Part shown: positions 1 through 11,524 of the stretch, in pieces
Layout of the letters: every line of letters begins with the position of its first letter
How positions within the stretch are numbered: position 1 is the first letter of the stretch
Assembly (NCBI GenBank): GCA_958450365.1
Contig: CAUEEP010000735.1
Span: 253,501 to 317,500 of the forward strand
Direction: 5' to 3'
Source of the DNA: Mesorhabditis belari
Taxonomy: Eukaryota; Nematoda; Chromadorea; Rhabditida; Rhabditidae
Length of the DNA stretch: 64,000 nucleotides
Made by a program: the position numbers and the translations under genes
Notes under the pieces: generated by a model
Databases searched by the model: none
What the model was told of the DNA's origin: nothing
The model's input: only the letters and a program-made list of their open reading frames with translations

Positions 1-359
1 GGAACATTTGACGGATCGACGAACAACACGAGAATGGTCGCTGCAGCAAAGGTATTAGCTGGCGAGCCGGCTATTGCTTTCAGTGTATCGAAATTTTATC
101 AAGTAAGTCAAAAAAATCTCCAATTCAGTTCAGTTTTGACCTTTTCACTTCACCATTTCAATTCCGAAAGCATTCAGGCAGTGGCACAAACGATCTGCCT
201 ATTTTTGGGCTCAATCCTGAATCTTCATCAAATCATTTGCGTCATTGGCGTTGTTTTGTTGATCAGTAAGTTTACTGGAATAGAAATTTTACTAAAAGCA
301 ATTCGCTTAATGATTTTGTCACAATTTTAGGCATTTTCTGCTACATTTCCTATATCTGA
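1..359 (+). CDS. UNC-93-like transporter, 3' end of a duplicated copy (truncated tail)
   Basis: Last three exons of an UNC-93/MFS-like membrane protein: 1-102, 178-265 and 331-359, with GTAAGT donors and TTCAG/TTTTAG acceptors. The exons match, almost residue for residue, the last exons of the fuller gene at 44409-41539 on the other strand (shared RMVAAAK, EPAIAFSVSKFYQ, NLHQIICVIGVVLL). UNC-93 relatives are multi-pass proteins; in C. elegans UNC-93 regulates a muscle two-pore K+ channel. In this copy the final exon reads ISYI then TGA, where the other copy has CGA and about 22 more residues; the old tail sequence still follows at 360-450 in the DNA. The 5' part lies outside the window, so whether this copy is functional is unknown. 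Confidence 0.8.
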
Positions 360-847
360 AACCTATCGGAAAGGAGAGTTTCATCAGAAGAAAAGTTGCC
401 TCAAGAATTCGAATCGACAAATTATTAAAAATCGCAATAGAATGTAAATAAACAGACATTATATTCATAAAAAGTTAATATCATTAATGAAAGGATTTAT
501 TGAGCTCATCATTGTCGGCTTTCTGTTTTTGAACTGTCTGCCCAAAAGCTTTGCCGTTCAAAACCCTTCCCTATTAATTGTGTTGCAAAGTTTTTCACTA
601 TTTCAATCATTTGAGTTTGAGCTAACGATCATTCAATCAATTTCCGATAATTTTTTTACCTATTTTATCTCCATTGCAAACTAAGACTGTCAAACTCTTA
701 TCGCAAGCCCGTAAAAGGACTAAGAAAAAGAGACTGGACAAAAACACAAAAGCTATTGATTTCAGCAACATTTTCCTGCAAAAATTTAAAGCAGTTAACA
801 TTTGTCTTGAAACGCGGGAAAACATTTCGAGAATCAGCAATTCACCA
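360..847. other. Intergenic: former UNC-93 tail, 3' UTR, kinase A upstream region
   Basis: Holds the unread former coding tail, an AATAAA signal at 447-452, and sequence also found, inverted, upstream of A' (41120-41540). An in-frame extension upstream of the kinase A ATG is open here from about 674 but is interrupted by a stop in the A' copy, so it is taken as 5' flank rather than protein. Confidence 0.5.
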
Positions 848-3128
848 ATGGATCAATCAACGGTTTGTCAATTTGTCAATTTTGCTTTATTAATTCCATA
901 GGAAACTTCACAACCCAAGTCACAACTAATTAAAATTGATCTCGAGAAGCATGCCAATGGAAAACCGAAAATTCTCGAAGCCAAGATTCCCAGTAATTAC
1001 CGTCCTGACCTAGTGAGTTTCTGAAACATTGGTAGTCAAATGAATTGTATATATCTATGTCCTAGACATGTGCACTCGGTCCAGTCCCCGGCCGGTTTTC
1101 GGTCTCGGTCTGGTCTCACTCCGGAATGGACCGAGATCGGACCAACTGATACGGACCAAGTGCACATTTCTACTATGTAGAAATGTACTACGCAAAACAA
1201 GAATATCATCACCAAAAGTTAGACTCAAAGAAACTTTTCAACAAATTGCCCCTAAATAACTATTTCTATTTTTGATTGACGCTAGTTATCGGCCAACACA
1301 TTTGGATGCCACGATCTATCACAAATTGGGCGAAGGGAGCACAGGGGTTGCTGTGTAAGAATTTACTGCTTTCTCCAGATTCCCCAATTCATAGCTGACA
1401 AGTTTCAGAGCTGCCGTACGTGAAGTGAAAGGCGTTTTTGGGACACGGACGGAGAGAGTTGTGTTGAAAAAGTAAAATTTTGAAATCTTATAACTGTGAA
1501 ATTCCAAAACCGGAAAAGTTACAAAGATCTAGATACAATATTGAAGGTTTCAATGACAATCAAGTTGACTACAAAGCAATGCTTCGAGAATTCCAAAATC
1601 TTCAATATTTGATGCATGACCATGTAAGATCTAAATTAAATCTGATCTAGAAGTAATGGGCATTTTAGATTGCTACAATGAAGGATTCTTTTTGGAGTTT
1701 TAGTGAGAAGGGAACCTTAAATCATGTGTGGATTGCCACGGAGAGAATGGACTTCAAGCTATCGGATTTTTTCAGGTTTGTTGGTAATATGAGCTTAACA
1801 AGTTTCTGGATGATATTCAGAGGTCAAGCGAAAAAAGACGATACGCCAACGCCAGCACCACGTGATCATCGTCATCTCGCATCGATGCTTGTTCAGATTT
1901 TACAAGCACTTGCCTATTTGCATCAACGGGGAATCATGCATCGAGTTCGTTACGTGTGATAGCTTTTAGTCTGGGAACAGCGCTGATTGAGGCACATTAA
2001 TATGGAATTGCAATTCAAATTTCAGGATGTGAAGTCAGACAACATTGGACTCAGCAAGCCATTCAATTTGAAACTTTTCGATTTTGGAGTTGCCAGGTGT
2101 CTTTTGGGACTGTGAGCCATATTTAAATCTTCAGGCCAATCAATGATATGAAACCTTTGACGGAAGACGTTTCAACTCCCCTATATCTACCACTTGAAGT
2201 GCAATTAGTGGAACAGTACGATTGGGGCGGTACTTTAACTTGAAAGCTTTTGAGTTGAGCTGTTTAGTTGACATTTGGGCAACCGGCTTGGTGGCACTTG
2301 AATTTCTCAATCATCCATTCTACCCGACAAGTGTTGCAAACTCGGTATGTGACTGTTTATTGCCATGATTAGACTCTACATACCTATGCTAATGTTTAGC
2401 ACTTAAAAATCAAACAAAGGATTCTTGATGTTTTCGGAGTGCCAGGAAACAAGTACCAGGAATTGTAAGTTCTATCGTTTAAAGGAACCATTCTAAAAGG
2501 CGTTTGGGCGCTACCACATGTCAAATAACAATTAGTAGATGAAATTTCAGTTTCAAAAACAAGTTGATAAATGAGAAGCCACGTGACGGTACCTTCAACG
2601 CTTTTCTGACCACAGCCTGCACACGGCTTGGACCTCCACTTCGGGATATGAATGGTAGGATCTGTGGTGTTCAACCTGAGCTGAAAGCGATGTAAATGAG
2701 GCTGGGCAAGGCTAGAAGCCAGGTCTAGCTGGCTTTGGCTCTCTGAGGCTTCTGGTGGTTTTAGGGGCTCTCATAGCCAAGACCAGGGAACTGGCTACTT
2801 GAATCATTACGGTATTGTCGCATCAAATCAGGAGTCATCAGAATTTCAATCCACTTAGTCAATTTTAGGGGAGAACTTTCAAGATCTTCTCGGCAAAATG
2901 CTTTGCATCAACCCACGAAGAACTTTGGCAAGAGAGCTTCTGGAACAGAAGTATTTGAAAGCAATGAATGTAAACGATTTTCCTGTAAACGCTTCCTATG
3001 AACGTTTTTAGGCCGAACTATTGAAGAATCAGGGCCATAATACGCTCGACGATCACAAACGAATGCAAAATGAACGTGACAAGGAAACCCTGATCAAGAC
3101 ACTCAAAAATTTTTCGACGCAATTGTGA
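848..3128 (+). CDS. MAPK-like protein kinase, subtype A
   Basis: Serine/threonine kinase of the CMGC/MAPK type, closest in feel to JNK/KGB kinases. Fourteen exons: 848-862, 902-1012, about 1275-1354, 1409-1471, 1533-1623, 1669-1775, 1821-1944, 2026-2096, 2135-2229, 2268-2344, 2400-2464, 2551-2654, 2869-2969, 3012-3128. Visible motifs: glycine loop GEGSTG, Lys in VVLKK, helix-C Glu in LREFQNLQ, catalytic HRDVKSDN, DFGVAR, DIWATG, and Arg in NPRRTLA. The MAPK TxY site reads TED, and the usual APE is PLE (Glu kept). A basic, Pro/Thr-rich insert (about 20 residues) sits between helices D and E. Start chosen because MDQST is conserved in A' and B. Odd: the acceptor before exon 3 has no AG (TTTTTG then ATT GAC), so the gene may be broken or spliced unusually. 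It lies directly after the UNC-93 tail, as A' does. Confidence 0.8.
1060..1190 (+). repeat. CGGTCCGGTC-type word repeat in kinase A intron 2
   Basis: A stretch rich in variants of CGGTC/GGACC words, flanked by GTGCACTCGG and CCAAGTGCAC (near-inverted ends). The same block occurs in A' (40795-40900, inverted) and in the A'' mosaic (16018-16125). It was therefore in the intron before the A copies separated, or moved as a small transposon. The intron lacking an AG acceptor is the one carrying it. Confidence 0.6.
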
Positions 3129-3638
3129 GAAGGAAATCAATAGCTAAAAAGGATTCATTGACCACAATTCGAAAATAAAGATTTGCTTTTCAGTACTTTT
3201 TCGGACAATTAGAAGCAAGGCACTGAAAATTAGCAAATAAACTTAACAAATTACAGCATTTTCGAGTTAGACTTTCGTAAATTCACTTGTGCTCAAGTTT
3301 GGTGCTCCAAAATATACGCCGACTCATTATTTTGAGGTTAAAATGCTCCAAAAATCGGGACCATGAAGATTGAGGATTTGGAGAAAATGCAGAGATTCAC
3401 AAAGAAATCGTTATATGGGAAATTGACTATCTAAATATTCTAGCTTAATTTATAAGGATAAACTTGCTCTTTTTGGACTATTAGGCTGTTCGGATATAAA
3501 CAAGCGTTGCTAAACTTATTGTTGTGAGAGAAGCTTTTAAAACATGTCTTTCTGTATTTAAAAGTGCGTTATCTTGTGCATATTTGGATACGGATAATTT
3601 CTTATTTTTAAGATCTTTTTTCTTGCTTTAGATGACCG
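3129..3638. other. Intergenic between kinase A and mariner relic
   Basis: Kinase A 3' UTR followed by AT-rich DNA. The part 3190-3325 matches, inverted, the downstream flank of A' (38430-38600), which marks the edge of the A duplication near 3325. No gene seen in 3326-3638. Confidence 0.5.
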
Positions 3639-3985
3639 ACTTCAAACATCAAGTTCGCGTCTACTTTACTTATCAATAAGCCTACTTTACGACTTCAAAC
3701 TGGGCAAAACAGCCACGGAATTCCATCGAGATTTGGTCAAAGCATTTGGGAAGGATGTATTGTTCGAAAGCCGATGCCGAAAGCCGAAAGCCGGTTCCGA
3801 CGCTTTAGGAATGGTGATTAATGTCTTGAGGATGATGAACACTCTCCTCGACCTCAGGTAGACAACGATATTTTGAGGGCTGCAATCGAATCGGATCCAT
3901 ATCAAACGACGCGTGAACTTGCTCGACAGTTTCTATGTTCAAATTCTACTTTTGATGAGCATCTCCACTCCATTGGAAAGACGAT
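3639..3985 (+). mobile_element. Mariner transposase relic, N-terminal half
   Basis: Across three frames it reads like the mariner helix-turn-helix region: ATEFHRDLVKAFGKD, then pieces resembling CRKWFRRFRNG, EDDEHSPRPQVDND, ESDPYQTTRELARQ and HLHSIGK. Frameshifts and stops make it non-functional. No inverted terminal repeats recognised; the catalytic half is missing here (a C-terminal half of a mariner lies at 31990-32842). Confidence 0.7.
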
Positions 3986-4222
3986 CAGACAATCAGCTTT
4001 TTCAATTTCTGAAGTTAGTTGATCTCAATGGCTTCCTCACGCAGTGCAAACGCTCGTTTATATCCGAACAACCTAATAATTGTAATTCTTATAGCAATTG
4101 GAAGAGCTTATCTTTTCTGATTAAAAGAGTTCATAAAAATTAGCAGTTTATCCTTTCTTTCACCTTGAAAGCGTGTCCCTTTTTCTTCTGTGACTGTCAC
4201 ACCATACAACAACAAGATTGCA

Positions 4223-4330
4223 GGATCTAAAGCCAGAAAATATTGGAATAGTGCCACTTGAAACTCTTTGATTTTGGCCTTGCAAAGTCGGTTCACAAGA
4301 GAGCTGAATGTAGATACAATTATCTAATTG
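4223..4330 (+). pseudogene. Kinase subtype B exon-8 fragment
   Basis: Short scrap with the subtype B DVKPDN-type exon followed by the LKLFDFG-type region, carrying the same internal deletion (the residues between NIG and the following His-Leu are missing) as the - strand scrap at 24290-24395. Its 3' flank to about 4440 matches both sides of the Ginger-like insertion at 20543-24203, so this is the paralogous empty site of that transposon. Confidence 0.75.
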
Positions 4331-4687
4331 AGTTTCGCACTTCAAATTCAGACCATAATGAACTCGATCCCACCAAAAGAAGTGTCAAATGATTGTGATT
4401 AGATTTTTGTAAACATCCCTCTGAAATGTTTTACTCATAATTTTGCCAGTTTCATTTACAAAGCAAACCTGCATCGGTAAAAAACTCCTATCAGCAAAAA
4501 ATTGCACAAGAAAAACGTCGAGAAAAGAGAGAAAAGCGCATCAATTTCAGGGCATTTTCTTGCGAAATTTCAAGTTTTCAATCAATTGGACTCATTTTTG
4601 GATACAAAATCACTGGCTTTATTGAATCAATTATTAGAAAAGCATTTGGCTACAAATCTCTTTAAAAAATTCACTACAACTGTTAAA

Positions 4688-7600
4688 ATGAGTGATTCGC
4701 CAATGGATCAATCGACGGTTTGTTACTTTTAAGTTTTCTAGAGTTGTTTATTTACTAGCTTAAAAAGAGGGTCCGAATAGGCACCGATTGTCGAAAAGGG
4801 ATCGATTTAAAACCAAATTCTCGGCAACTAGGTGTATTTATATAATTTTGAAGTCTTATTTAGAAATGGCTCAAGTACATCGGTAAATCATCAAAAGCCA
4901 AAAAAGCAAAACCAAAAAACACCATTTCCGCAGGGATTTTTCTTTTGCATTGTAGATAATACAAAAAAAGCTTGAGCTGTAAATTTGTACAAAAATTATA
5001 TTACTACATCCACTTGCTGGTTTTAGCGAGAATCGGTCCTAATTCGATCGATCCCTTAAGTCATTAATAAGCGGTTGTTTAGCAAGCGATTGTCAGGGTG
5101 TCATTAGTAAGGTTGTCATTAGTAAGCGGTCATTAATAGTATTAGTAAGTTGTAACTTTCAGAATTCTGAATTGTTTTTATTCTTCATCCTTTTACAGAA
5201 TGCTTTACCCCGAACTGCTTCCCAGTCAGTCAAAATTGACTGTGAGAAAGATCTCCAAGGAAAAGTGAGAATTCTCGAGGCTCGAATTCCTAACGATTAT
5301 CGTCCAGATTTGGTAGGATTTGTCAAAGGATTTGATTCTTAAGTTAGCATTCATATAGGTGTCTTAACCCCGTAAGCAAAGCACTTTCTATTACTCTGCA
5401 AAGTAATCAGTTGAACACTGATTACCGAATTATAAAACCTTTTACCTTTTCATTTAAGACTGACACTGACTATCGTCCGGAAGGCCTAGATGATTCGTTC
5501 TATCACAAATTGGGTGAAGGGAGTACAGGAATTGCTGTGTAAGAACTTTTTGAGGATTTTTCAGCTCCACAGAAACTTGAGTATATTTCAAATCTCTGCA
5601 AAAATCCGTAGAGCTTATAGTTAGCAGCCTAAAAACTCATAACAAACAAATTTCAGAGCAGCTGTCCGCAAAGTCAAAGGCGTTTTTGGAGACATTCAGC
5701 GAGAGAAAGTCGTTTTGAAGAAGTAACTTTCACTTACTCACAGAGTTTCACCCAGTTGCACTCATTTTTTAGATACAACATCACTAGCTTTCTTGCAAAT
5801 CAAGTAAAAGATGGATACACTTCCATGCTTCGAGAATTCCAAAATCTTCAATATTTGATGCACGACAATGTGAGATCTAAATAGAACTTGAATACAATAA
5901 TAAGTTTAGATCGCTGAAATGAAGGATTCTTTTTGGAGTCTAGATGAGAAAGGAAATTTGAATCAAGTTTGGATTGTCACGGAAAGAATGGACTTCAAGC
6001 TATCGGATTTTTTTAGGTTTCAGTGCATTACCAGTGTTGATATTCAGACAAGTCAAATTCAGACACAAAGCGAAGAACGACCATACGGCAACGCCACATC
6101 GACGTGATCATCGTCATCTTGGCTCAATTCTCGTTCAGATTTTACGAGCCCTTGACTACTTGCATCAACGCGGGATCATGCATCGCGTCGGTTTAAGCAT
6201 ATTTTCAATTCAATTACCTTTGAAACTCTCTTGGCAAAATTCTCTTGCTAAAATGAGACCAAACAAACAAACAGACCAAACAAAGTCGATACAAAAACTA
6301 TTCATTTTTAGGTTATTCTGTTATACCATACTTAAACAACAACAAGATTTCAGGATGTAAAGCCAGACAACATTGGAATCAGCAAGCAGTGCCACTTGAA
6401 ACTCTTTGATTTTGGCGTTGCAAGGTCGGTTCATAAGAAATTGCTTTACTCTTTAAATTCTAGGCCAACTAACACCGTAAAAGAGCTGACACAATTGGTT
6501 TCTACGCCTCGATATCATCCGTTAGAAGTGCAACTGTTAGAGCCATACGACTGGGGAGGTACTTTAACTTCAAAGCTTCTGAGTTCAGCTGTTTAGTTGA
6601 CATTTGGGCAACCGGCTTGGTGGCACTTGAATTTCTCAATCATCCATTCTACCCGGCAAGTGTGAACTCGGTATGTGACTGTTCCTCGCTAAAGTGTTTC
6701 TAAAAGGTGCTCTAAGAAAACCTACCGTAATCCAGGAGTTGTTTTGGTGGTCTTAGAAGGTGCACTACGAAACTCTAACGTAATTCAGTCATCTTTGTTT
6801 TGCAGCACGTACTGGTACTAGATGTCCGGGTCCTCTTACGGATCCAAGATTAAGAGATATAGGCTCAGAGAAGCTAAAAGTACGTAAAGTAGTTCTACGT
6901 AAAAAAAGTATCGTAAAGTAAATTTCCACAATAAAAGATAAAAAGGCAGCAAGCAGTGTTAATGTTTTAAAAACGCGATTTACTCGCGTCAACAAGGAAT
7001 CAACTTTTACATTCATGTTACTATTACAGCTTTCACGGTAACCAGAGTACGGTAGCTTTCCCGAAAGATCGAGTTTTAGAATCCGCTTCGGTTAAAGAAC
7101 AAAATCTGGTTGCTTTGAGCAAGATCTAACCTTTTAGACAGACAAAATCAAACAGAGAATTCTTGACGTTTTTGGTGTGCCGGGAGACAAGTACAAAGAG
7201 TTGTGGGTTCATCAAGAAATTATTAATTACTAGAAATTCCTAAAACCTACTTGAGAAATATTTTTTCAGTTTTAAATACAAGTTGATGAATGAGGTGCAA
7301 CGTGACGGTTGCTTCAATGCTTTTCTGACCACGGCTTTTAAGCGACTGGCACCCGGATTTCGGGATTTTAATGGTAAGATACATCCTTTGCATTCTAAAC
7401 TATCGAAAAACTGTTAGTTTACAATTTATCCACTCAAAAATCTATTGAGTTGATGGTTTCAGAAGACAATTTGCGGGATCTTCTCAGCCAAATGCTCTGC
7501 ATCAACCCGCGAAGACCCCTGGCAAGCGTGCTTCTCGATCATAACTATTTGAGAGCAGTGAATGTAAGAGTTGATTCCCTATTAGTTTCTAGATTTTGTT

Positions 7601-7718
7601 TTAGAGTGACATGACGAGGAAACACGTTCAAATCCCGGCCCACGAACATCACGCGAAAAATCAACGCGACAAGGAAACGTTGCTGAAAATGCTCAAGAAC
7701 TTTTCTAGGCAATTGTGA
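4688..7718 (+). CDS. MAPK-like protein kinase, subtype B (intact, 413 aa)
   Basis: Fourteen exons keep frame throughout: 4688-4717, 5199-5312, 5459-5538, 5657-5722, 5773-5869, 5910-6016, 6063-6186, 6354-6424, 6464-6558, 6597-6670, 7138-7202, 7270-7373, 7463-7563, 7605-7718, giving 413 residues. The kinase fold is complete: GEGSTG at 67-72, Lys 96 (VVLKK), Glu 118, HRD 205-207, Asn 212, DFG 225-227, Asp 263, and Arg in NPRRPLA. The activation loop reads TQL at 239-241 where JNK/p38/ERK have TxY, and HPLE where APE is usual. An insert of about 20 residues lies at 165-185. All introns are GT-AG. The family normally acts in cytosolic stress-signalling cascades, but loss of the tyrosine suggests a different way of activation. 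B' (20248-17072) is an inverted paralogue. Confidence 0.85.
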
Positions 7719-8031
7719 GAATGGAATAAATGATGCTAATATTTTACACATATCTAGTGTCATTCTAACTTTCTATGTATCTAAATCTAACTACTACGAC
7801 GTGTGGATTTGAATCAGACCGATATTGAGTACGGCAAAAGCAAACTGGTATTGCTTAGATGGAGACCTGCAGTTCGTTACCGCCCGTTACCCAGCAGTCA
7901 TAATTTGGCAAAAGAAAAATGACTCACAACAAATTGATTTATGCCTTGCTGGAAAATTCTAATAGTTCTTGTTGCAAACAGTGCGCAACTTTTGTGACTA
8001 TCCTATTGGCAACATATTTTATTCTGTAATA
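7719..8031. other. Intergenic between kinases B and C
   Basis: B 3' UTR then a block (about 7800-8031) also present at 16560-16800 and 37900-38090 in inverse orientation; it is the old upstream flank of subtype C genes (next to their ATG). No gene seen. Confidence 0.5.
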
Positions 8032-9100
8032 TGCTCGTTCCAACGAAAGATCAAGCCGCGGTTTGTCTTTTTTTACAGTTTTTCTTTTTACAGTGAAGCC
8101 GGCAAAACATCGAAATTAACACTGATAGTCACTTGAAAATATGTGACTTTGGTGTTGCTAGATGGGTAGATTTTCAGTGTAAACGCTTTCAGTTGCCAGA
8201 ATTGTATTGCTGGCTACTGCTAGGAAAACATGGCCGCTTCAGGTCGATCAACACAATCGACAATAGGACACACATGGCTTCAACTCCTTTATTTCAGCCG
8301 CTGGAAGTGCAATTAGGGCAACAATACGATCGCGGAGGTACGCTTGACTGCTAGCACTGAAATTTGAAAGCTCAATTACTGTAGTTGACATTTGGTCAAC
8401 GGGTTTGGTAGTAAGAGATTACAAGACGATAAAGACACGTTACGTTTTAGAGAACACACTATTGAAGCATATGAAACCAAGTCTAAAGTTGCCTCAATCG
8501 AGCGTTTCAGTTTCGGGGACAGGTTGAAAGCAGAGCAATTGCGTGAATCAACTTTTGAGGCTTTTTTGGATGAGGGCTTGAAGAGGGTTGGACCTAGTGT
8601 TAAAGATTTGAATGGTAGGCGATTTATAACATAGCAGATGCAACTTTTATTGGGCTATTATGATATTAGTGAATGAACCACTAAAGAGGTTACGGTTGTT
8701 TTTGAAAGTTGATGCTTTTTAGATGTTAAGTTACAAGATTACGAGACGGTAAAGATAAGTTTAAGTTTTAGAGAACACACTATTGAAGCATATTCTACTA
8801 AAGATTCTTATTCCTTTAACAGAATTCAATCAGTACTCGTTACAGAAAAGAACCTAAAGGACCTACTCACTCGTTTGTTGACAATCAATCCCCGACGACC
8901 GTTGGCCAACGACCTTCTCCGCCACGCCTATTTAAAAGAAATAAATGTAAGCCTTTATTAAACTCTATTTACAACTAGCTTTTCAGGCAGCTATCTTAAG
9001 AAAGTATCCATCGATCTCAGCCAACGACCATGTGGCAAAGAACGAACGTGACAAGAAAATCTTGCTCAACGTGCTTAAAAACTTTTCTAACCAGGTGTAG
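8032..9100 (+). pseudogene. MAPK-like kinase, subtype C, internally deleted
   Basis: Compared with the intact C' (37880-35023), this copy keeps exon 1 (8032-8061, reading KDQAA), then jumps to the catalytic-loop exon at about 8097, losing the glycine loop, Lys and HRD exons. A one-base insertion breaks the frame just after VKPA. The activation-loop exon (STPLFQPLEV) follows. The exon with DIWSTG is cut and fused to a copy of downstream intron, and later exons (LKDLLTRLLTINPRRPLAND, then a C-terminal exon ending TAG at 9098-9100) are well kept. It cannot make a kinase. Confidence 0.85.
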
Positions 9101-9302
9101 GGAACGGAATGAATAAATGAGATCGTAAAAAATATTACAGACCAATGCAATAGCTGGTCTTCTTGATATGCTAAATAGAACCAGATCTGTCTTGTTACAT
9201 TCTGTACGGTACATTACGGTTTCTCGATCAATGAGTAAACCTTTTGTGAGCACAATTCAGTTATTTCTTCTATCAAAGTCCTAAAAACTGTTGCTTTTCG
9301 TC

Positions 9303-9435
9303 ATTACACTGCAGACGTAAGTATTTTTGTCCTCCTTCAATACCGTCCTTGATAAGAGTCTTTCAAAGAGAGTCTTGTCAACTTTGGCATTTGAATTTTC
9401 TCTAAACAAAATGTTCAAATGTGACTTTTCTTTTC
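9303..9435 (+). pseudogene. Truncated inverted copy of the secreted gene's first exon
   Basis: Inverted duplicate of 15370-15510. It contains an ATG at about 9409 and the start MFKC followed by hydrophobic residues, then stops soon after. It places the unrecognised gene at 9759-15411 between inverted copies of its own 5' end. Confidence 0.65.
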
Positions 9436-9758
9436 TTCTTGTACTCGTAAAGCTTACCAATGTAGTAAGACAACAGTAGAGCTTTGTTTAAATAATCATT
9501 TTCTTTTACAAATGTAAATTTGTTAAATAAAAAACCATAGCCTCAGTCATCTTAACAAATGAAGAATAGAATTAGAATTTCAAAACGAAATTTTACGATA
9601 TCTAGTAAATCAGTCAAGTTTCTTATCAACAAGATTCAATAAATTTGACAAGAAAACGCGGAAAATCAATTTGTGACTGTTCCTTTTTCTTGCGTCATCT
9701 TTGGAGGTATTTCGAAAATGTTTTTGCAAAGTTTTTACGTTTAAGAATAGTTTATTAG

Positions 9759-11449
9759 CTAAAAGCTGTGCAAAGATAAGAATATAGAGAAGATAATCAT
9801 TAAAGATATACTGTAATGGTTCACACAATTTGTTATTGGTGTCAGTGTTGTTGGAATTGGAATGGGCGTTGAATGTGAGTTTAAAAGATTTGAGTTGACA
9901 ACATGAATGCGAAGAAAGATGTTATCCGGCCAATCATCGTCGTCAGTGCTATTCATTGAAATCTAAAGGGAAATTTGAAATCAAAGTCACGATCAAGAAG
10001 TAATGTTACTTTAAAGTAAAGTTACTTTAAAGTAAATTGTACTAAAAAGTTATCTGGTTTTCTACAGCCTCCAATCGAATCTTACGCTTTGTATCTGCTC
10101 AATCTGATCAAGTCTGCTGTGAAGAAAGGTTGGATTTGACTCTGGTGGAGCTTTGGCTTTGATTCTTGAGCTCTGATTAGATGAAATAGTTTTACCTACT
10201 CTAATTAAACTCAATGTACTTTTAGAATTTGGTAAATTTGAGCAAGAATCGAAAATAGAAAGCTTAAACTTCAAATTCCTCTCATTTTGCCTTTGACAAC
10301 TTACAAAAATACTCGTCACTTCTTTCACTGAATAATTTCCCGATTTATACAAATCTTCCATAAAAATCAATCTAAAAAAAGCTTAGTTAGTAAAAAATCT
10401 AATCTCTACGTTTCATTGCTCCGCGTTTTGTTGAAATAATCTCGAAATTCAACCGTAACCACTCCAGACTCAACTTCGATCACTTCAATAATCACATTGA
10501 TTAGAAATCGATCTAAAGAAATGATTTCAAAGTAAAGGATTGATCATTTACAGCAATAAAAGTTGTACATAATGAAATCTAAAACAATCTCGTCTTTCGT
10601 TTCTTTGTGATAGTATGGAGTGATGATTAATGCAGTTCCAGCACACAATTCTTGTTCAGGAATGGTTTTGCCGAACTCAATCGCTGAAAACGAAGCTTTA
10701 GCAACTTTTAAAATGCTTAAAAAGGTTTTAAATTTAATTTCTAAATTTAATTTCTATGATAACTTCAGAAAAACTCACGCTCTGAGCTCATCACAATTGT
10801 TGGAGAGCAATTGGGTGGAATGAGCAACGAGTACATTCTTGAGAGCAAAAACTGTGGAAAAAATAAATCTTGATCTCTAAAAGGGTCAGAATCTAATTAA
10901 ATAAAACAATTTTTACCTAAAAATCGCCAATTCTCGACTTAGATCTTTCACTTTTCCCGGTGGAGAACCTTCAATAAGCAAATATTCACAGTCTTTATCG
11001 TGATGATCCTGAAATCTTAGATCTAACAATCTAGAAATCAGCTCTAACTAACTAAAAGCTCAGTCTGAATCTTAGATAATATTGGTTGAGGTTAAAAACT
11101 TACCCATCGAACTTTCCGCAAGTATTTGATCCAATCAGCTTCACCAACGGATAATAAAAGCCAAATTGGATAGTCAAATCTATCAAATTTCATTCGAATG
11201 TTTCCCACTTTGTCATCACGACTCATTGTAATCAATTTGAAGTCAACAGAATCTAGAAAGTTTGCAGCTTTTGAAATTGGGTATAACTGGGTATGTGCTT
11301 TAGAACGTCACTGACCTTCCATCCATTTAAAGGCTCTGAATGAAATGGAGCTTCTTGTGTAATCAACTCCATCGATCAAATTTATTATGATCTGACCACT
11401 GAGTTTATAATAACATTCATAAGAAGTCAGATTCATCAAAGAATCGAAA
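9759..11449 (-). CDS. Unrecognised secreted or anchored protein, 3' exons
   Basis: A chain of exons reads on this strand: from 11449 (after CTTTTTAG) with SYECYYKLSGQ, IIINLIDGVDY and FRAFKWMEG; then DFKLITMSRDD, RFDYPIWLLLSVGEADW; DHHDKDCEYLLIEG; PEQELCAGTALII; INVIIEVIEVESGVVTVEF; and others. A final exon encodes an Asp-rich stretch (STDDDDW), a Pro/Thr run and a hydrophobic end SLMIIFSIFLSLHSF before the stop, fitting a GPI-anchor signal or a C-terminal membrane segment. The beta-strand-like repeats and scattered Cys resemble nematode CUB-like extracellular proteins, but no family is assigned with confidence. It may be the second half of the gene starting at 15411; the phase between the two clusters does not match directly, so at least one exon would be missing. 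Several inner splice sites are uncertain. Confidence 0.45.
10011..10034. repeat. Short TTACTTTAAAGTAA palindromes
   Basis: Two adjacent copies of the palindrome ACTTTAAAGT in the last intron of the gene above. No function evident. Confidence 0.5.
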
Positions 11450-11524
11450 CTAAAAAGGGGATAGCAAAGGATTACTGGGTTTTTAGGGTTTATCTGTGCA
11501 CATATTGACAAAATCAGGTCGTAA

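Noticed and set aside
674..847. In-frame extension of kinase A upstream of MDQST
   Set aside because: The A' copy has a stop in the same frame and B starts near the same point, so it is taken as 5' flank.
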